40,320 nucleotides of DNA from a virus. The number at the start of each line of letters is the position of its first letter. Position 1 is the stretch's first letter. A model generated the notes under the pieces. It was not told the origin of the DNA and did no database searches. It saw only the letters and a list, made by a program, of their open reading frames with translations. Both the position numbers and the translations under genes were made by a program. This document shows, piece by piece, positions 6,883 through 12,707 of the stretch. The stretch is from positions 1 to 40,320 of IMG/VR virus record IMGVR_UViG_3300026276_000001; one strand, given 5' to 3'.

Positions 6883-7224
6883 CACCTTTGGAGCATCTTC
6901 GGCCGTGGCGATTATAAATGCCCTTCCATCTTGGGCTGACTCCCTATACAGAGTAAGCAGATATAGCTCCTCAGTGTCTACATACACGAGTGCTAGGGAT
7001 TTCGGTTGGTTTGCCGTTTTTGGATTTTCTATTACTAGAAGTTCATCAAGTGAGAGGCCGAGAACCTCGGCTACCAAAACGGCCTTGCTGCGCGAAATTT
7101 TTCCGGTAAGTGTCCATTTTGACACTGCATTAATTGATACACCAGCCTGTTCTGCGAGCCAGCCCTGGGTCTTATTTAAGGCCGCTAGGCGGTTCGCTAT
7201 CGTTTTTCCAATTTTTTGTTCCAT
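6844..7224 (-). CDS. CI-like phage repressor, XRE helix-turn-helix, no peptidase domain
   Basis: This 126-aa protein has an N-terminal XRE/Cro-CI DNA-binding domain (about residues 5-62): IANRLAALNKTQGWLAEQAGVSINAVSKWTLTGKISRSK and VLGLSLDELL. The C-terminal half is short and has no Ser/Lys LexA-type peptidase motif, so RecA-stimulated self-cleavage is not expected. The start at 7224 is where the family similarity begins; a longer frame to 7389 would overrun the cro gene and the operators. The likely promoter puts transcription start at or next to the ATG, making the mRNA leaderless. It should bind GGTTGAA/GGTTTAA half-sites and maintain lysogeny. Confidence 0.85.
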   Translation of the reverse strand: MEQKIGKTIANRLAALNKTQGWLAEQAGVSINAVSKWTLTGKISRSKAVLVAEVLGLSLDELLVIENPKTANQPKSLALVYVDTEELYLLTLYRESAQDGRAFIIATAEDAPKVSQPRLSSNSDKS

Positions 7225-7230
7225 GCCTAC

Positions 7231-7259
7231 ATTCTCAGGTTGAAGGATGCCGTGTTCAA
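7231..7259 (-). promoter_or_regulatory. Repressor gene promoter (PRM-like)
   Basis: On the minus strand TTGAAC (7254-7259) and GAGAAT (7231-7236) are 17 bp apart. The expected start falls on the A of the ATG at 7224, so the message would lack a leader. The -10 match is imperfect. Confidence 0.5.
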
Positions 7260-7288
7260 CCAAGTGCTGGTTGAATTTAAATTCAACC
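7238..7288. promoter_or_regulatory. Half-site array between repressor and cro
   Basis: GGTTGAA or its complement occurs at 7238-7244, 7255-7261, 7269-7275 and 7282-7288. A perfect 20-bp palindrome, GGTTGAATTTAAATTCAACC, spans 7269-7288. The repeated half-site is the likely recognition unit for both switch proteins. Confidence 0.75.
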
Positions 7289-7299
7289 TGTGGTTTAAT
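7271..7299 (+). promoter_or_regulatory. Rightward early promoter (PR-like), leaderless
   Basis: TTGAAT (7271-7276) and TTTAAT (7294-7299) are 17 bp apart. The predicted start at 7306 or 7307 coincides with the cro ATG at 7307, so the mRNA would begin at the start codon. The -10 lies inside the operator at 7281-7299. Confidence 0.65.
7281..7299. promoter_or_regulatory. Operator OR
   Basis: ATTCAACC-TGT-GGTTTAAT is an inverted repeat with a 3-bp spacer, the same design as OL1 and OL2. It covers the -10 box of the rightward promoter. Confidence 0.75.
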
Positions 7300-7306
7300 T
7301 CGCTTC

Positions 7307-7534
7307 ATGGAACTCACCTCAATTACCCCTATTGCAAAGGCTGTGGACGAAGCCGGCGGTGTCGCAGTCATTGCGACCGCATTCGGCATTAGTCCACAAG
7401 CTGTCTATAAATGGATCAGGGCCGGTAAGGCGCCTGGCAATCGATGCGTCCGGTTAGAGCAGTTGTCAAACTTTGTGGTGAGTCGCCATGAACTTTGCCC
7501 AGACACATTTGGCGAAAAGCCAATAGGGCACTGA
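7307..7534 (+). CDS. Cro-like transcriptional regulator
   Basis: This 75-aa protein opens MELTSITPIAKAVDEAGGVA and contains the helix-turn-helix VIATAFGISPQAVYKWIRAGKAPGNRC, typical of the Cro/YdaS family. It is transcribed divergently from the CI-like gene, 82 bases apart. The chosen start, ATG 7307, matches the usual family length; an upstream in-frame ATG at 7247 would run through the operators. No Shine-Dalgarno sequence is present and the promoter places the transcript end at the ATG, so leaderless translation is likely. It should repress the CI promoter and permit lytic growth. Confidence 0.85.
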   Translation: MELTSITPIAKAVDEAGGVAVIATAFGISPQAVYKWIRAGKAPGNRCVRLEQLSNFVVSRHELCPDTFGEKPIGH

Positions 7535-7639
7535 CTCTCCGCGACTACGGCATGTGCTGCTGCTCAGTCACTTGTTGGCGACAGTTAGAAGTCTACGTTA
7601 AGGCACGTAATAAAAAACCACAATTTATAGGGAACTCGT

Positions 7640-8062
7640 ATGGAAATTAGGGCCGCTGTTTTGGCGATGGTCAGCGCTGTGCGAGGTAAGCGAATTCACG
7701 CAGCAGCTATCAACGCAACGATGCACGAGTGCGCTGCTGTTGTAGATGCTCCCAAAGCGGCTACCGGCGATGTGCCGGTGGCAGATTTGAGTGCCTACAC
7801 GGGCGATGCATATTCACGCATCGGCTGCACGCTTGTTGTTCACATTGCGGAGAGTAAATGGTCTCTGCGCGTGTACGCGCCAGGGTACAAGCCATTCGGT
7901 GACGAGGGCTGCATTGAGCACTACTTTCCCCGCCGACATGGATCGACGGGGATCGCGATAGATGCGTTCATTCACGGTAGCGCTGACTTGCGCAGCGTAG
8001 GGCTTGCGATGGTTGCTGCGGAGCGGGCCTATGCCGCGTCGAAGTCGTCGGTCACGTTGTAG
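7640..8062 (+). CDS. Early phage protein of unknown function, CII-like N-terminus
   Basis: This 140-aa protein follows a good AGGGAA ribosome site. Residues 1-16 (MEIRAAVLAMVSAVRG) resemble the first 16 residues of the CII/YmfL-like protein encoded at 8335 (MDVRSAVLKMIGAVNG), but the rest differs. The middle holds a mixed alpha/beta part (IGCTLVVHIAESKWSLRVYAPGY) and several His and Tyr residues. No family is recognised. It is the first early gene after cro, following a 105-base gap with no evident signals. Its 3' end overlaps a minus-strand gene by 34 bases. Confidence 0.7.
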   Translation: MEIRAAVLAMVSAVRGKRIHAAAINATMHECAAVVDAPKAATGDVPVADLSAYTGDAYSRIGCTLVVHIAESKWSLRVYAPGYKPFGDEGCIEHYFPRRHGSTGIAIDAFIHGSADLRSVGLAMVAAERAYAASKSSVTL

Positions 8063-8247
8063 GTCTGGTTGAACTCAATGTTGACTAGGGCAGGGGTTTT
8101 GTCGTCGGCTTTGTATTGCCGAGTCTTCGCGCGGGTAAAGGATAAGTCCCCAGCGCCGAAATAAATTTCGGTTTCATCGGCCAAATTCCAAACCCATTCC
8201 AGTTGTTGCTTTAATTCTCCGAGAGAGATCGTTTTCGGTTTGCTCAT
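8029..8247 (-). CDS. Small phage protein on the opposite strand of the early region
   Basis: The 72-aa product starts at ATG 8247 (MSKPKTISLGELKQQLEWV). It contains LADETEIYFGAGDLSFTRAK and ALVNIEFNQTYNV, a composition and pattern seen in small phage proteins of unknown role. An upstream in-frame ATG at 8295 is less likely. Its ribosome site is weak. It is the only leftward gene among the early rightward ones and overlaps the end of the gene at 7640-8062, so antisense interference is possible. Confidence 0.6.
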   Translation of the reverse strand: MSKPKTISLGELKQQLEWVWNLADETEIYFGAGDLSFTRAKTRQYKADDKTPALVNIEFNQTYNVTDDFDAA

Positions 8248-8334
8248 GAGGGTTTCTTTCGTGTCAGTTGATGTTGAGGGACTGAAATTGTACACGGCTG
8301 AAATCCTCTTTTTTTCAAATGTTTGGAGAGCTTT

Positions 8335-8823
8335 ATGGATGTTCGTAGCGCAGTATTGAAAATGATCGGTGCCGTTAATGGCTCATGGTCTGTCACCGCG
8401 GCCTATCTGGGGATGACGGAAAACTCCCTGCGTAATCGCGCGTATGAAACCAAGGGGCAGGCACTGTCCACCTACGACAAGCTATCGCTTCAACAGCTGT
8501 CCGGGACGACCTTGTTCGCTGAGGCTGTCGCTGCTGAGAGCGGCGGCACATTTATCAAATTGCCGGACATTGGCGAAATCGAGAACGACTCTATCCAGGC
8601 GCTGTTCAATCAGAATTACGCCGAACTAGGCGCAATGTTTGCGACGTTCACGGCGGCTATCGCAGATGGCGAAATCGATGATAAGGAGCGCGCTCAACTG
8701 CAAGGCCAGGGGGAGCAGCTGCATCGAAAGACCGAAATGCTCTTGGCGCTGATGTTTGGCGTGTACTGTCGCCGCACCAATACCGTAAAGCTGGAGACAG
8801 CGCGGAAGGTGGCGAATGTCTAA
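8335..8823 (+). CDS. CII/YmfL-like phage regulatory protein
   Basis: This 162-aa protein begins MDVRSAVLKMIGAVNG. A helix-turn-helix-like region follows (SVTAAYLGMTENSLRNRAYE), then LSTYDKLSLQQLSGTTLFAEAVAAESGG. This is the pattern of the phage CII/YmfL regulatory family, whose members act on early or lysogeny promoters. A C-terminal acidic coiled-coil-like helix (IADGEIDDKERAQLQGQGEQ) may serve oligomerisation. GGAGAG lies 5 bases before ATG 8335; a TTG start four codons earlier is not needed. The stop overlaps the next gene by 8 bases. Confidence 0.75.
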   Translation: MDVRSAVLKMIGAVNGSWSVTAAYLGMTENSLRNRAYETKGQALSTYDKLSLQQLSGTTLFAEAVAAESGGTFIKLPDIGEIENDSIQALFNQNYAELGAMFATFTAAIADGEIDDKERAQLQGQGEQLHRKTEMLLALMFGVYCRRTNTVKLETARKVANV

Positions 8824-9232
8824 CTTCGACTTGCCACGCCGTGGTAGCGCCGCCTATAGCGCGCTGAATGCCTTGAGTAATGTTGGCGGCTTCATGACGG
8901 TCGATGCCTGGTTGCGCTTGCTGGACTGGCGTGGTCCGAAGCGCCTTTTCTTGGCCGATGTTGTTGGTCACTTGCAGCGGGCCAAGTTGGTGTTAATCGA
9001 CGCTGAATCCTGCCGTGTGACGGATAGTGGTCGGCGCTACCTCGGCCAGAAGGTTGAGGAGCGTAGCGAGCCAACCGGCGCGATTGCGGGTCCTAAATAC
9101 ATTCCACCAGCACGCAACCTTAATATCTCCCGTCACTTTCCGCCGCGTGTTGATCGCGCCGGCTCGCTCGATCACTTAGCGATACCGTCGCTGATGGCGA
9201 ACCAGCGCGTTGCATATGCGCCCAAGGCGTGA
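8816..9232 (+). CDS. Conserved-type phage early protein, function unknown
   Basis: The 138-aa protein has an N-terminal part of winged-helix appearance (AYSALNALSNVGGFMTVDAWLRLLDWRG, then LQRAKLVLIDAESCRVTDSGRRYLGQ). A Pro-rich tail ends LDHLAIPSLMANQRVAYAPKA, and tails of this kind occur in early-region proteins of betaproteobacterial prophages. It overlaps the CII-like gene by 8 bases and is presumably coupled to it. DNA binding is inferred only from the fold impression. Confidence 0.6.
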   Translation: MSNFDLPRRGSAAYSALNALSNVGGFMTVDAWLRLLDWRGPKRLFLADVVGHLQRAKLVLIDAESCRVTDSGRRYLGQKVEERSEPTGAIAGPKYIPPARNLNISRHFPPRVDRAGSLDHLAIPSLMANQRVAYAPKA

Positions 9233-9313
9233 GGCAGGTAGTCGCAGCATAACGATAACAACAATGGCCTTGGCGTATCTGTCGGGCCGATTGCAACCAT
9301 ACCGAATCAACCC

Positions 9314-10282
9314 ATGATCTACTACCCGCATTACATCGCTGACTTCAACAGCGCTACACGGCCATGCTCGCGTCTTGAGCGCGGCATATACCGCGACATG
9401 CGGGATATGTACTACGAGACTGAAAAGCCGCTGCCGCTCGATCCGAAGGTGCTTAATCGCCGCCTGCTTGTCCAAACGCCCGAAGAGGTCGAGGCGGTAG
9501 AGCAAGTGCTGGCTGATTTTTTTGAGCGGACAGATGAGGGCTGGTTCAACGCAGAGTGCGCGCTGCGTATTAGCGAGTTCCACGAGCATCAAGAAAAGAG
9601 TAGCGCAGGCGGTAAAGCGAAGGCCGAGAAGGACGCGCGCAGGAAGCAAGCAGAAGCCGAGGCGGCCGCGCGCAAACTCCAAGAAGATAACGAGGCAGCC
9701 GCGCGCAGGCAGCAAGAGGAACTGGATTTTCTGCGCGATAGCAGCGCAAGAGATTCGGGAATTCTGCCCGAAGGCTGCGCGCAGGATGCGGGCAGCTTGC
9801 GCGAAGGTGCCAACCAAAACCAAAATCAAAATCAAAACCAAAATCAAAACCAAAATCAAAACCAGAACAACCCCCCAGCACAGCCAACACTGAGCGAAGA
9901 CCGCGCGGGCGGGGCAACCCCGGTCCAGTTGAGCATCGCTTTCCGAACCCATGGGATCGACTGCCAGCCAGCAAACCCGAATTTGCATGCGCTGTCGGCC
10001 CAAGGTCTGACGCTTGACGTGCTGGACGCCGCTTGTGCCGAAGCCAAGCGCAGCAAGGCCGGCCAGTCGATCAGCCTCGGCTACGTGGTTGGGATTTTGA
10101 AGCGTTGGCGCGGTGAGGCCGAAGCGTTGAGTGTTCAGGGCGCTGTGCCGCCATCACGCGCATCGTCGGCTCATTTCGGCACGTCCAAAGACCAAATTCG
10201 CCGCGACACCATCACCGCATTGACAGGAAGTGTGACCTATGACCACCCAGACATTATCGACATCGTCCCCCAGCTGGCCTGA
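9314..10282 (+). CDS. DUF1376 (YdaU-like) replication initiator, lambda O analogue
   Basis: This 322-aa protein opens with the DUF1376 domain (residues 1-~95): MIYYPHYIADFNSATR, LERGIYRDMRDMYYETEKPL and VLADFFERTDEGWFNAECALRI. These are the standard positions of phage initiator-like proteins. A highly charged Ala/Glu/Lys/Arg helix follows (~98-140). Next is a pure Asn-Gln dipeptide tract encoded at 9811-9868, then a C-terminal helical domain. No clear ribosome site precedes ATG 9314, but it matches the family start. The next gene overlaps by 44 bases, mirroring the lambda O-P order. The repeat tract inside the gene may be the origin. Confidence 0.75.
   Translation: MIYYPHYIADFNSATRPCSRLERGIYRDMRDMYYETEKPLPLDPKVLNRRLLVQTPEEVEAVEQVLADFFERTDEGWFNAECALRISEFHEHQEKSSAGGKAKAEKDARRKQAEAEAAARKLQEDNEAAARRQQEELDFLRDSSARDSGILPEGCAQDAGSLREGANQNQNQNQNQNQNQNQNQNNPPAQPTLSEDRAGGATPVQLSIAFRTHGIDCQPANPNLHALSAQGLTLDVLDAACAEAKRSKAGQSISLGYVVGILKRWRGEAEALSVQGAVPPSRASSAHFGTSKDQIRRDTITALTGSVTYDHPDIIDIVPQLA
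9811..9868. repeat. Hexamer tandem repeat (CAAAAY) in the initiator gene, possible origin
   Basis: Eight exact CAAAAC/CAAAAT units in a row span 9815-9862, with a degenerate unit on each side. They encode alternating Gln and Asn. Phage initiators of the O type often bind iterons within their own gene, so this A-rich tract is a candidate replication origin. Slippage in 6-base units would keep the frame. Confidence 0.7.
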
Positions 10283-10949
10283 CGGCAGATTGCCGGAAAG
10301 ATGGGTAAATGCGTTATTCAACAAAATGGCCTTCGCCTACGGTTCCAAGTTCGCGGATATGTGGAGCGGTGTTGATTCGGCCGGCCTCAAGCAGTATTGG
10401 GCGCAGAAGTTGGGTGTACTCACCCGTGACGATTTGGAGCGCGGCGTGCAAGCGCTGGATAAGCAGAAGTGGCCGCCAACGTTGGGCGAATTCATGCTGT
10501 TGTGTCGCCCGCCAGTTGATCCTGTGGTTGCCTTTCATGAGGCATTGGAGCAAGGCCAGCGGCGAGGCCGTGGCGATGAAGAATCCTGGACTAGCCCGGC
10601 GATCTTCTGGGCTTGGCGAAAAATCGGCAGCTACGACTTTGAGCATCTGCCGTATGCGGTGCTGCGCCAGCGCTGGGAAGCGGCACTAGCGCATGAGCTG
10701 GGCAAGTCGAACATCGAGCCGATACCGCCGCAGGCCGTGGCGTTGCCGGCGCCGGGCAAGACGTTGATGGCGTCGGCAAAAGCCCGTGAGCTGTTGGCAA
10801 GTTTGAAGGTCAAGAGCGTGGGGCAGACGCTAGACCCTACGGTTGACGGAAAGCTATGGGCAAGAGTGATTTTGGAAAAGCGAGAGCGTGGTGAGCCGGT
10901 CGGCATTGCGCAAGTTGAAGCAGCAGAAAAAGCGTTGGGACTGAGGTAA
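10239..10949 (+). CDS. Putative replication protein P-like (helicase-loading position)
   Basis: This 236-aa protein has a helical N-terminal part: WVNALFNKMAFAYGSKFADMW, LKQYWAQKLGVLTRDDLERGVQAL and KWPPTLGEFMLLCRPP. The P-W-P-P-T-L-x-E-F pattern is common in phage P-type replication proteins. The C-terminus has VDGKLWARVILEKRERGEPVG. It overlaps the initiator gene by 44 bases, as O and P genes do. Loading of the host helicase is inferred from this order and the similarity, not from a catalytic motif. Confidence 0.65.
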   Translation: MTTQTLSTSSPSWPDGRLPERWVNALFNKMAFAYGSKFADMWSGVDSAGLKQYWAQKLGVLTRDDLERGVQALDKQKWPPTLGEFMLLCRPPVDPVVAFHEALEQGQRRGRGDEESWTSPAIFWAWRKIGSYDFEHLPYAVLRQRWEAALAHELGKSNIEPIPPQAVALPAPGKTLMASAKARELLASLKVKSVGQTLDPTVDGKLWARVILEKRERGEPVGIAQVEAAEKALGLR

Positions 10950-10953
10950 TACG

Positions 10954-11427
10954 ATGGAATCGGTGATGAGAATTGAGGTTGATGGCAAGGTGTATGTTGA
11001 GGATACGCGCCGGACAAAAGATGTTCACGCGGCGCCTGTCGGGCCTCGCGTTATCCCTGGCGCACGTCGGGAGGAGGTAAGCGCACTGGATTACTGTCTG
11101 GGCGTGTGGGTGCGCTGGCAGCGCCGCGACGATTCGCGCCTTGGTTGGCGCGGTAAGAGCACCATGCTTGAAAGTGACTACACCGAGGACGAAGAAATTG
11201 ATAGCGAAGCGCTCTACAGCAGCATGGACACGCAGGTCGCGGAAGCCGTCGAGGCGATGATGCGCGGCCTGCCGCGATACTTGGATTGGGCCATTCGTCG
11301 TCGCTGCAACATCGCTACGGTATGGCGCTTTCCGTCTCTTGTATTCGCCGACGTATTAACGGAGGCAGAGACTGCTCTTGAGGTGCTTCTCAGAAAAAAT
11401 ATTGCCACGCGCGGTTTCTTTGTTTAG
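10954..11427 (+). CDS. Putative Q-like late-gene antiterminator
   Basis: This 157-aa protein has LDYCLGVWVRWQRRDDSRLGWRGKSTMLES. A long helical region follows (QVAEAVEAMMRGLPRYLDWAIRRRCNIATVW) and the end has VFADVLTEAETALEVLLRK. This resembles the W-G-rich start and sigma-like helical end of phage Q-type regulators. GAGG sits 8 bases before ATG 10954; another ATG at 10966 is less well placed. The gene closes the early operon, and its last codons overlap a strong promoter followed by a leader and terminator. That is exactly the arrangement at which Q proteins load onto RNA polymerase. The context supports the call more than the sequence does. Confidence 0.6.
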   Translation: MESVMRIEVDGKVYVEDTRRTKDVHAAPVGPRVIPGARREEVSALDYCLGVWVRWQRRDDSRLGWRGKSTMLESDYTEDEEIDSEALYSSMDTQVAEAVEAMMRGLPRYLDWAIRRRCNIATVWRFPSLVFADVLTEAETALEVLLRKNIATRGFFV

Positions 11428-11430
11428 AAT
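11402..11430 (+). promoter_or_regulatory. Late promoter (PR'-like)
   Basis: TTGCCA (11402-11407) and TAGAAT (11425-11430) are exactly 17 bp apart. The -10 overlaps the stop codon of the Q-like gene. Transcription would start near 11437 and meet the terminator at 11465-11490 after about 50 bases, leaving a short leader RNA unless antitermination occurs. Confidence 0.75.
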
Positions 11431-11464
11431 CCGCCTCGGGGCAAGTCACGTCCCTACAAAACCT

Positions 11465-11490
11465 AACCTCGCGAATGCGGGGTTTTTTTT
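11465..11490 (+). terminator. Late leader terminator
   Basis: AACCTCGC, a GAAT loop and GCGGGGTT are followed by a run of T. It stands between the late promoter and the first late gene, the expected target of the Q-like antiterminator. Confidence 0.85.
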
Positions 11491-11505
11491 CGTCTGGAGA
11501 TTTGC

Positions 11506-12105
11506 ATGGCCATACCCGTCAACGTAAGCGGCAGTATGGATCGCATCATCTCCGACATCGCCCGCAAGAAGCAGGGCACGCTTGAGAAAGCGATACCGCG
11601 TGCGCTCAACCGCACCGTATCAATGGCGATGACACAGTCGTCGCGCGATCTGCGCGCCGAAGGCTATAACTTCAAAGCCAGCGAGATCAAGGCCGCGATG
11701 CAACAGCAGAAAGCATCGACGGGCAACCTAGTGACGACGCTCAAGATACGCCGCAAGACCAAGAGCCTGATGGAGTTCAGCCCGCGCGAGAGCAAAGCGG
11801 GTGTGACAGTGCGCGTGCGCGGCTCGGCCAGGTTGATTAAGGGCGCGTTCATCGCGCAGCGCCTCAACGGCAAGGCCGGTGTGTTCATCGAGGACAAGAC
11901 CGCAGGCAAGATCGTTCTGCGCCGGCAGAAAGAATACAAGCGCGGCAGTCGCGGCGGCTGGCACAGCTTCCCAGCGCGCAAGCTCTACGGCCCAAGTGTC
12001 GGCGGTGTGTACGCAACCGCAGCAGTGCAGCGAACGATGATCGAGTTCATGGGCGCGAAGTTCCGCGAAAGGTTACTGCATGAGGTCAAGTATCTGTCCC
12101 GTTGA
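11506..12105 (+). CDS. Minor tail protein Z-like (gpZ)
   Basis: The 199-aa protein shows the gpZ family pattern: an N-terminal amphipathic helix (MDRIISDIARKKQGTLEKAIPRALNRTVSMAMTQSSRDL), YNFKASEIKAA, then basic beta-rich segments with FSPRESKAGVTVRVRGSARLIKGAFIAQRLNGKAGVF. The end is typical (RTMIEFMGAKFRERLLHEVKYLSR). gpZ helps complete tails and joins them to heads. It is the first late gene here, ahead of the terminase genes, whereas in lambda Z lies among the tail genes. A GGAG ribosome site is present. Confidence 0.75.
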   Translation: MAIPVNVSGSMDRIISDIARKKQGTLEKAIPRALNRTVSMAMTQSSRDLRAEGYNFKASEIKAAMQQQKASTGNLVTTLKIRRKTKSLMEFSPRESKAGVTVRVRGSARLIKGAFIAQRLNGKAGVFIEDKTAGKIVLRRQKEYKRGSRGGWHSFPARKLYGPSVGGVYATAAVQRTMIEFMGAKFRERLLHEVKYLSR

Positions 12106-12194
12106 AAATCTCCGGGTCCTTACTCGTCTCGGTAAAACGCGGGTGCCACGACCCCGAAAATTCGCTAGTTTCCAAATTCTCTAGGGGGCTATAA
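12106..12194. other. Gap before terminase, candidate cos region
   Basis: This 89-base gene-free gap directly precedes the small terminase gene. It contains short GC-rich inverted segments such as GGGTGCCACGACCC (12141-12154). In lambda-type phages cos lies just ahead of the small terminase gene. No cohesive end can be shown from sequence alone. Confidence 0.3.
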
Positions 12195-12707
12195 ATGCCA
12201 ACCACACAGCAAGAAATAGCTGACCACCTCGATCTTTCCCAAGCTGAGGTCAGCAAGTTTTTGCGCCAGCTCGACATCGATTGGAAGCAGTCGACGCTGG
12301 CCGACGTGCGCGTCGCGTATTTGCGCAAGCTGCGCGCGCAAGCCGCCGGCCATCAAAGCGAAGGGGGTCTCGACTTGGTGCGCGAGCGCGTGCTGTCCGA
12401 GCGCGTCGACCGCGAGCTGAAAATTTTCAACCTGGCGGAAAAGAAGGGCTCGCTGATAAACGTGGCGCAGCTCGAACCGGAGCTGATGCAGATGGTGGGC
12501 GCATTCAAGTCGGAGCTGCTGAACCGCGATGACAAACTCAAGGCCACGCTTGAAGCCGAGTACGGCATCAAGATCGATGTGCATATCCTGAATGACCATA
12601 CCTATGCAGCACTCTCTCACCTCGCTCGATACGACCCTGGGGATACGCCAGCTGTTGTCTCGCCTGGCCACGTCGATAGCGCCACCGGAGAAAATCGGGC
12701 TAACTGA
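12195..12707 (+). CDS. Terminase small subunit
   Basis: The 170-aa protein begins with a winged-helix-type DNA-binding region (TTQQEIADHLDLSQAEVSKFLRQLDID), as in gpNu1-like small terminases. A helical part follows (ERVLSERVDRELKIFNLAEKKGSLINVAQLEPELMQMVGAFKSELLN). The subunit recognises the packaging site and hands DNA to the large subunit. AGGGGG lies 6 bases before the ATG. It overlaps the start of the large subunit gene by 116 bases, a long overlap that is nevertheless consistent with open frames on both sides. Confidence 0.85.
   Translation: MPTTQQEIADHLDLSQAEVSKFLRQLDIDWKQSTLADVRVAYLRKLRAQAAGHQSEGGLDLVRERVLSERVDRELKIFNLAEKKGSLINVAQLEPELMQMVGAFKSELLNRDDKLKATLEAEYGIKIDVHILNDHTYAALSHLARYDPGDTPAVVSPGHVDSATGENRAN

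Noticed and set aside
6844-7389. Longer repressor starting at 7389
   Set aside because: It would overlap cro and all operators. The helix-turn-helix family start is at 7224.
9811-9868. Possible CRISPR array
   Set aside because: The repeat unit is only 6 bases and has no spacers; it is an in-frame Asn-Gln tract.
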